Assembly (NCBI GenBank): GCA_029948255.1
Contig: JALIZF010001797.1
Span: 256,001 to 320,000 of the forward strand
DNA length: 64,000 nucleotides
Reading direction: 5' to 3'
From: Telmatactis stephensoni
Taxonomy: Eukaryota > Cnidaria > Anthozoa > Actiniaria > Isophelliidae
Of this stretch, positions 57,076-64,000 are shown piece after piece (the first letter of the stretch is position 1; each line of letters starts with the position of its first letter). Under the pieces are notes generated by a model. The model searched no databases, was not told the origin of the DNA, and saw only the letters and a program-made list of their open reading frames with translations. The translations under genes were made by a program, and so were the position numbers.

Positions 57076-60000
57076 ATGGCGGACGAAAGTGGAGTTTCGG
57101 ACGAAGATGAAGATTTACAGTTAAAATTATTTCTAGTTTGGTGCAAAGAGAATAATCTCAATCTCAATAGTAAGGTTTGTATCTAGAATTCGTTTGAAAA
57201 CAGGATTGTTGCTAGAAATAGAAATTATGTGCTGTAATTCAGAAATCAAATTTGAGAACTTGCACGAAAGAAAGAATGAAGAATCGTTCAAGTTTTTGGT
57301 TAAACAAATCTTTTGGCTTCCTTCTTAGTAGATATATGACAGCCAGTGGATGTTAGTCCTCTAGTCTTTAAGTCGCCAGTTACCACTTTTAAGGTCTCTT
57401 TAGAGACTTTAGAGGGTATTAAAATTAGAAGCTAATGTTCTTTGATATTTTCCTCTTTTTTTAAGGTTAAAGTTTGTAAGAGAGGATCATGTCATCGATA
57501 TGGTATGATAGCAACAGATGACATCCAACAGAATGAGTGTCTGTTCTCCATACCAAGAAACCTGTTATTAGAACCCAAAACATGTGCCATTGCTGATGTT
57601 CTAAAACATCTCGGTGCTGAAGAGTTTCAAGAGATATCAGGCAGAGGGTATATGATAATAATTGTATTTATTATTCTAATTGAATTTCATTATCTTTATG
57701 TTGCTCTCCCCACCCTTTCCATTTGCCCTTTGGATTTTCTGTACTGCTATGTATTGAGCCAAAGTTCCAGTCCAGTCCTCCCACTGAATCAGGGGTGCTT
57801 ACCATGTAAACCAATTAATCCATCTGGTTGGAAATTAATTTGCTAATGGTAAAGTAAAAGAACAGGAAACTTGTGCCAGTGCCATGTTGTCTATAAAACA
57901 TTCAAAATTCCTGCTGTACCCAAGCTCTGCTATGCCATTTTCCCAATAATATGAAAACTGCTTTAATATAATTTAAATTACTTTGATTCACTAGTTCAGG
58001 ATGGATACCCCTTCTTCTTGTATTGATGTATGAGTTTACCAGTGCATCATCCTTTTGGAGACCATATCTGGACATAGTACCTGGTCTAGAGATACTGGAT
58101 CAGCCCATGTTTTGGAACAAAGAGGATAGAGAAAGTCTTTTACAAGATACAGAAATTGCTGTAGATGTTGAGCAAGACTTGAAGTGCATTGAAAAGGAAT
58201 ATAATAAAGTGGTTAAAAAGTTTATCAAAAATCATCAGGAGAATTTCAGGTAATCTCTGATGGAATCAACATTCAGGTGCAAAATAGCTTGAGAGTTCTT
58301 AGTCTAGGCTGTTGTTGATCTAACAACAGTGCTTGCAATCAGTGTATTTTTCTACCTACCCCCATCCCAGTGTTATTGTTCATTTGCCCATTCATCCTAT
58401 TTTCCATTTTTTCTCCAAAGCACAAAAACTCATACACTGGCTTTGTATAAACACATGGCTGCATTTGTTATGGCTTACAGCTTCACTGAAAACAACCCTG
58501 GTTGCCAAGGCAACAATGCCCCTGTTATGGTACCCATGGCTGACATCCTCAATCACCATAGCAATAGCAATGCTCACTTGGAGTTTGAGAAAGATGAGCT
58601 TAAGATGGTATCTACACAACCTATAGGAAAGGTATAGAATGAATGAATGGACTACAACTGTAGTGATTTTGATTCCCTTCTTACATGTAGGTGTGCCCCT
58701 TGGGACTGTGTACTTATTGACTGAGTGGGAGCTAGGGCAGAATTGGAAAATATATCGCTCTTGTTCATTCTGTATGGACTGCCTGTACTCAGCCCATATA
58801 GATCGATTTCACGTGACGTCACGAGAGGACTAAAATCTAAACTAAAATTCGGAGAAAGCTGATTGCCTGATATTTTGTATGTATCATGAAAAGAAGTCGT
58901 CTCTGGAAATTCTGTTCATTGCTTGGCAAATTATCGGCACCAAAAGTGTGTCATGCCATGCAGTCACACATTTTCAAACGACGTAAGAACACATCAATTT
59001 GCGACAAATTTCACCTCATTTGCTTTGGCAATGAATTTATTGTCATTTTCTATATATATAATGAATAAAATGAACAAATAAATGTATTTTTAATATCATT
59101 TCAATGCTTGGTATTTATGGTCGCCATATTGGTGTACCAGAAAGGTACACCAATATGGCGGCCCCATACATTCTTACCAACAACAAGCCCACATTCAAAC
59201 ATTCGTATCTTCGTGGTGAAAAGCTCTTTTGACTCAATATTTTCTAGAGTTGCAAAGATTTAGTTGTTCTTTGAGGTACAAGTATTTTTATTTTATTTGA
59301 TGCTCTGAAACTGACTTTATTTTTCTCGATGATGTCAGTGAAATCGATCTATAGCCATGAACTTGAGCCAAATATTTTCCAGGGCAGCTCAACCTAACTT
59401 AGTCAATAAGCATGTTATTGTATGACCCTTATTGACCCTTAAATTATGTATATTTTTAGATGGGAGAACCTACGTAGCACTCAGCTGATGTAGTATACTC
59501 ATAAAAATATAATGAACAAGACATAAGACAATGGATAGAATAACAATAGATTATATGATAGATTTTATGAATATATTACATCAACTGAGTGCTACATAAG
59601 TTTTCCCACTTTTGAACAGGCACACAGGTCTGTATCCAGATATGGGTTTTCCTGGGCCATCTTCAGAAATCCATATGTGTCCAATCACACGACTATTTCC
59701 AAAGGTTTTCTTAAGAGTGTGCATGGGACCAAATATCCATCTATCCATCTAATGGGACTTTGCTTCTTAAGCCTGGTTCACACTAATAACACAAAACAAT
59801 GTAATGTTTAAAATGTTGCAGTGAAAATTTCACACTTTTGAACTTTCTGCAACAAATTTTGTTGCGAGACATTGTTGCCGCCTATGTTGCCAGACATGAT
59901 ACACTCAGCAATTTTGCTCTCACAACAAAATCCCTAAAACTGCATTGCAAGTGCGAGAAAAAATTGTGTGTATTGCGGGCTTAATGCTCTGCTGATTGGC

Positions 60001-63000
60001 AGTGCTTGCCTTTTTTCACATCTATGTGATAAATGTGATTTTGAATCTGCATATGTTGCTTGCACTTATGCTTTTGTCACTAATGTGATTGGGCCTTAGA
60101 GAAAGTTTAGGTATGGACATTGTAGTGCAATATTATTCATCTGAGAGAAGGACAAAGAAAGAGAAGAGAGAGAGAGAGTCTCCACTTCCATTTATTGTAT
60201 TGCAGGTGCAATAGACCTGTTTCCAAAGTGTTGTCTTGTAAATACTGACATGGCCTGGCCTAACTTGGCATGGCACAAATTTTTTCACGGTCATTTGTTC
60301 TAATGATATATTTTTATTTTTCAGGGTGATGAAGTATTCAATACATATGGACAGCTTGCTAACTGTCATCTACTTCAGTCATATGGATTTGTTGAGCAGA
60401 CTCCCAACCCTTACGACACGGTACCAAATATTCTACAGTAATTTGACCACCTGACATACATGTAGTGCCAATTTGGGAGGGATGGTAATGAGATATATGG
60501 GGAGTATCAGGACAGAGATAGGGTAAAGGGTGGGGGACTTGAATAGATTGACTTTCGACTGTGATGATGATGATGATGCTTTTGCCACTTACTTAGTTGT
60601 AGCATGGTGTGCTGATGAAAGGTATGAACATTGAATTGAGAGTATAACACATTTTAAGAAGAGTGAGACATGAGAGATGAGAATGGCAAATAGTTTTTGT
60701 TGTCGAGATCTGCATTCTAAAGGAAACTCCTAAAAGTACACAAAAATCGTCTGTAGAAAAAATGGTCTCACACAATGCTGAAGGAATATATGGGTAGATA
60801 GATAAATAGTGAAATAAATCCTTGAATGAAAGGATTTACTAGCTAACTCATTTTTCTCTTACAGATAGAAATACCTCTTTCCATGTTCTACGAGGCTCTT
60901 CAGCAGCGTGTGTCATCCAAACACGAGGGTCGTTTTCTCGATGCTAAATTTCAGTTTATGGAAGAAATGGTTAGAATATTTTTACAATTATCATATACAT
61001 TAAAGAGCTGTTGAAACGAGAATGCAAGTTGTTGCAAGTTTCTTACTGTTTCCAGAAAGTGATGTGCTAACGAAACACAAGTGCACACAGGTTCTCTAAG
61101 AGTTTTACGAAAACTAAATTAAACATTAAACAAAGAAGGAAAAAAATCATTATTGATTTACTTGTCGAGTAACTCTCGTGAGCCAATGTTTAAACGAGAT
61201 AAATCCACTCAAGCAAGCCCAAATTTACGCAGTTCATGTTAGAATGAGACTCACGTCAAAACTTGCATCAGCTTGCACTGTTGTACGAATATAGAACCTG
61301 ATACTTTTGAGTCGCTTTATCCGATAGAAAACCAATCCGTAAAATTCCACTATGTTGAATTAACAAGAACAAGACGTATGTCGCTGGTAGTTCCATATTC
61401 TTGTTTCGACTATCCATGTGATTTTATATTTAGTGTAGTGATCACCCCTTAAAGATCTTGCTCAACGAGGACGACAGGAAGGACGTCGTTGGTATGTTCT
61501 TTTTTATGCATGTGCCGTCGTCGTCTTCTTGCCGTTAGAATGTCAGTTGGAGCTTCATCACCTGGACGACGGTGGCGCTTACATGAAAAGGAACATGCTC
61601 GCGTCTTCGTCGCATTTCGTTACGTTAGGTGTCTATTCAGTGGGATAGGATCGAATCGTACACTGACTGAAATGGAGGCAGTGGACGCACTATCCGCTGC
61701 ATAGTTGTGCCTGGAAGGGATAAGTACACTAAGAGTAGAACTTGACATTTATCTTCGTTGTTTGTCTGACAGGGTCTCATTTCTGACAATGATGGATTCG
61801 TGTTTGATCTCAAAGGATGCCAAACAGGAACTGGTTTGACTCTTTTTATGAAGGTAAGACAAATAGACGTTGGTTTTGATTGTTGGACTTTATTCCTAGT
61901 TTTTCCTTTACCCTGTAGTGCGCTAGATCACGAAGGTTATATCCATCTTAGTTTCGTTTTTGGTCCATCATTAAATCCCACTCATTCTCTTTTTTTCTCT
62001 CGTTCCTTGTTTTCATTTCATTTCATTTCTTTTCACCCATTCATATATTTGTAGGATGTTTAAACATTTAACCATTATTTACTTTATTACTTTAATTACC
62101 TATTATTAATTTGTTATCCATTTTCATCTACCTATCCATTTTTCTCTTCACTCGTAGTTTCTCCATCTTACTGACCCAGAGCTCCACATTTTACTTAACC
62201 CTGAAGACGACAAAAGGAATCTTTAACCAGTGATCTCACCGATCTAATAGTCACACTTTGAACATTGCACCGAAGAACAAAAGATATCAAGCTGTGAAAT
62301 CCTAGCAAAGGTTCTGAAATCTAACAACAGTAAAAGAAATAACCGTAGTATTTCTAGTGGAGACAAACAAGATAATAATGAACGTCCATCAAAGAAACTC
62401 AGATTGGGACCTAGAGATTCAAATGGCGGTACTAGTGAATTGAACGGAATTCACAACGATGAAATTAACAGCGATGATGACGATGATAATGAATATACTG
62501 ATGACGGTAGCAATAGCGATATTGATGAGGATGACGATATTAATGATGATGATGACGAAAATGATTCTGATGATAACGATGATGATGTCAGTAATGAATT
62601 GGTATCAGATGGTGAAAGCGACGCCGACGATGGCACAGAATGTGAAACTGAAGAAGAACAGATCGATCACGTGACTTACGGTAAGTTGGAAAAAGCGACA
62701 ACTCACTTGAGTACAGTTTACACAGGAAACGTTTATAAATAAGTATAGGAAGGTTTGGACAAAATTGAGCAGATGGCACAATTTATCAGTTCGAGTGCAA
62801 GGCACTGACAAACCACGACATTTTACGGAAACTGAACTAAGTCCAGTAATCGTTTAATCATTCACATCGTTTTGTCTGTATGGTATGGAGAGCATGTTTA
62901 TCCCAAGCTCACTTGCAGTTCTTGGGCTTCCTGTGGCAATAGAACATTCCTTCTCTTTTACCACAGGAAACCCAATCACTGAGTAGTCTGCTCAATCGTA

Positions 63001-63734
63001 AAAATGTGACACACACACACCCTTTTCTCCATCTTGTGCCATAGCTCTGTACTCAATGACTAATTTTATGTAATTCAATTTTGTCCACAGAACAAATAAG
63101 AGAATATCCACTGAAATGGCGACAAATACTTTCCAGGTATAAACCCTTTCTCATCAAAAGTAAACACTGTATTAACGAGCATTCTAGGGATTCCCTGGGA
63201 TCCACTCGTTAAGTCAAAGCACTATATAGTCGGTAGTTACATCAGCACGAAGTTGATTCCCAGGAAGCTGATGGTGCGCTCTTTATCCCCCTCTCTCCAT
63301 GTGCTCAGTTTTAAGGGTATTTAAAGCTAATTAAAGCTACACAGAATTGAATGGAAAGAAGTCGAAACAAGTGTGAGGTGACTGGAAATCGAACTCGGGA
63401 GCCTCGCTCGAAATGCCGCGCACTAACCAACTGAGCTACACTACCGACAAGGGCTAGTGCACATTCTACTCGGGTGACCCCCCTCATTCGGTACTTTCTC
63501 TCCCCCCCACCCCCACCCCTCACTCGGTATTCTCTCACATACGCTGCTTGTATTTTATCTTGTCTCGACAGTGTGGCCAAAGACTTTTCTAATAAGATCG
63601 ATACTTTACTAAAAGAAAAGAAGATCGACGTGGATAACATGGAGAAGCTGACGCCCCGACAGCAGGCCATCAAGCACATGTTGTGTGGACTAAAGGACAT
63701 ACTACAGCTCACTCGTGATTTAGGCACTTCGTGA
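57076..63734 (+). CDS. SETD6: SETD6-type protein-lysine N-methyltransferase
   Basis: Exons: 57076-57174, 57466-57640, 58000-58249, 58421-58631, 60325-60420, 60865-60969, 61773-61853, an uncertain acidic exon 62251-62680, 63091-63136 and 63572-63734; phases fit and give 551 residues. SET-domain signatures are GWIPLLLVLMYEF, ADILNHHSNSNAHLEF and NTYGQLANCHLLQSYGFVE; the last two exons (PLKWRQILS; LTPRQQAIKHMLCGL) match the Rubisco-LSMT-type substrate-binding end of human SETD6. Human SETD6 monomethylates RelA Lys310 and H2A.Z, so a nuclear methyltransferase is expected. Intron 2 appears to use a GC donor. A strong acceptor at 62157 would instead include FLHLTDPELHILL, which resembles the family, but stops at 62224. 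The acidic Asp/Asn run (about 62440-62660) is extra compared with the human protein. Confidence 0.85.
58797..59353. mobile_element. 557-bp element with TATAGATCGATTTCAC ends in SETD6 intron 4
   Basis: Ends TATAGATCGATTTCAC and GTGAAATCGATCTATA are exact inverted repeats. At the centre (59120-59164) GTCGCCATATTGGTGTACC meets its inverted copy. The small open frame at 58886-59068 has no features. Confidence 0.8.
61011..61288. mobile_element. Degenerate relative of the 43450 MITE in SETD6 intron 6
   Basis: TTGAAACGAGAATGCAAG on the left and the weaker inverted GTTAGAATGAGACTC and AACTTGCATC on the right match the AAACGAGAACGCAAG style of 43450-43759. Confidence 0.45.
63361..63455 (-). mobile_element. 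tRNA-derived SINE-like sequence in the last SETD6 intron
   Basis: On the minus strand GTGTAGCTCAGTTGGTTAG (A-box) is followed by CCGAGTTCGATTTCC (B-box) at tRNA spacing. The acceptor ends do not pair well (GTCGGTA with CAGTCAC), so it is a pseudo-tRNA head rather than a tRNA gene. Confidence 0.6.
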
Positions 63735-64000
63735 GAGATCAGACCAACCCAGTTGAATCTGGGACTCTATATGAGGTGTCATTTGTGACGTCATCGGCCT
63801 ACGTATATATGATGTCACTAGTCATTCTCGTTAGACTGCTTTGACATCACGTGGTTGTTACGTAGAGACCATATGGTGACGTCACTTGTCACGCAAGGTC
63901 GTTCAGTATCAACATTTTCTCGTTCCTTAGAGAAAGCATACAATGACGTCACTGGTGTTGTCAAACGAGGCACTACTTTCTCGTTGACCATCTAGTGACA
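63735..64000. repeat. SETD6 3' flank with tandem TGACGTCA-containing repeats
   Basis: TGACGTCA or close variants (GATGTCAC, GACATCACG) occur at about 63788, 63811, 63844, 63877 and 63943. The longer match between GTCACTAGTCATTCTCGTTAG and GTCACTTGTCACGCAAGG suggests a degenerate tandem repeat of about 65 bases. It continues to the window edge. Confidence 0.55.

Noticed and set aside
62451..62636. Serine-rich protein on the minus strand
   Set aside because: It is the complement of the GAT-rich acidic exon of SETD6.

Overview
The window reads as nuclear DNA of an anthozoan cnidarian, most likely a stony coral. It is AT-rich, has split genes with short exons and long introns, is packed with small inverted-repeat transposons and tRNA-derived elements, and carries secreted proteins built from PAN/Apple, EGF-like and peritrophin-type chitin-binding domains. 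The phylum call is inference from these features; no marker gene fixes the species.

Region 1 (1-28.4 kb) is a cluster of one secreted-protein family. Three complete three-exon genes (minus 6242-10001, minus 12601-15307, plus 23889-28419) encode signal peptide + PAN/Apple domain, one EGF-like domain, and a C-terminal domain of about 145 residues that I do not recognise. There is also a C-terminal exon alone at 540-976, a broken C-terminal exon at 3131-3491, and a pseudogene (part PAN exon + EGF exon) at 11.2-12.1 kb. The array looks like tandem copies of a divergent (minus, plus) gene pair. A head-to-tail pair of element copies, each bordered by GAATA (17226-23424, about 6.2 kb, with a 69-bp minisatellite), separates the second pair.

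Region 2 (30.3-37.4 kb, minus strand) holds a flavin amine oxidase (L-amino-acid-oxidase/achacin type) in five exons and, just upstream on the same strand, a signal peptide + CBM14 chitin-binding gene. The phases allow the two to be one fused gene or two neighbours. With the PAN-EGF cluster this suggests extracellular functions (mucus, matrix or defence), which is inference.

Region 3 (38.2-55.3 kb) has no gene I can support. It holds a nested stack of inverted-repeat elements (39286-41571) and a segmental array made of a ~1.1-kb block (four copies) and a ~2-kb block (two copies plus partial ones), with composite elements bearing two divergent tRNA-like heads. Copies of the array give empty sites for two insertions.

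Region 4 (55.4-63.7 kb) is conserved single-copy gene space: a possible small two-exon gene (plus), an intronless CCCH zinc-finger gene (minus), and, head-to-head with it across 288 bp, SETD6 (plus, about 6.7 kb). SETD6 has a likely GC-AG intron, a transposon in an intron, a lineage-specific acidic insert and an uncertain exon 8. Exon coordinates were read by eye from splice consensus, phase and family conservation.
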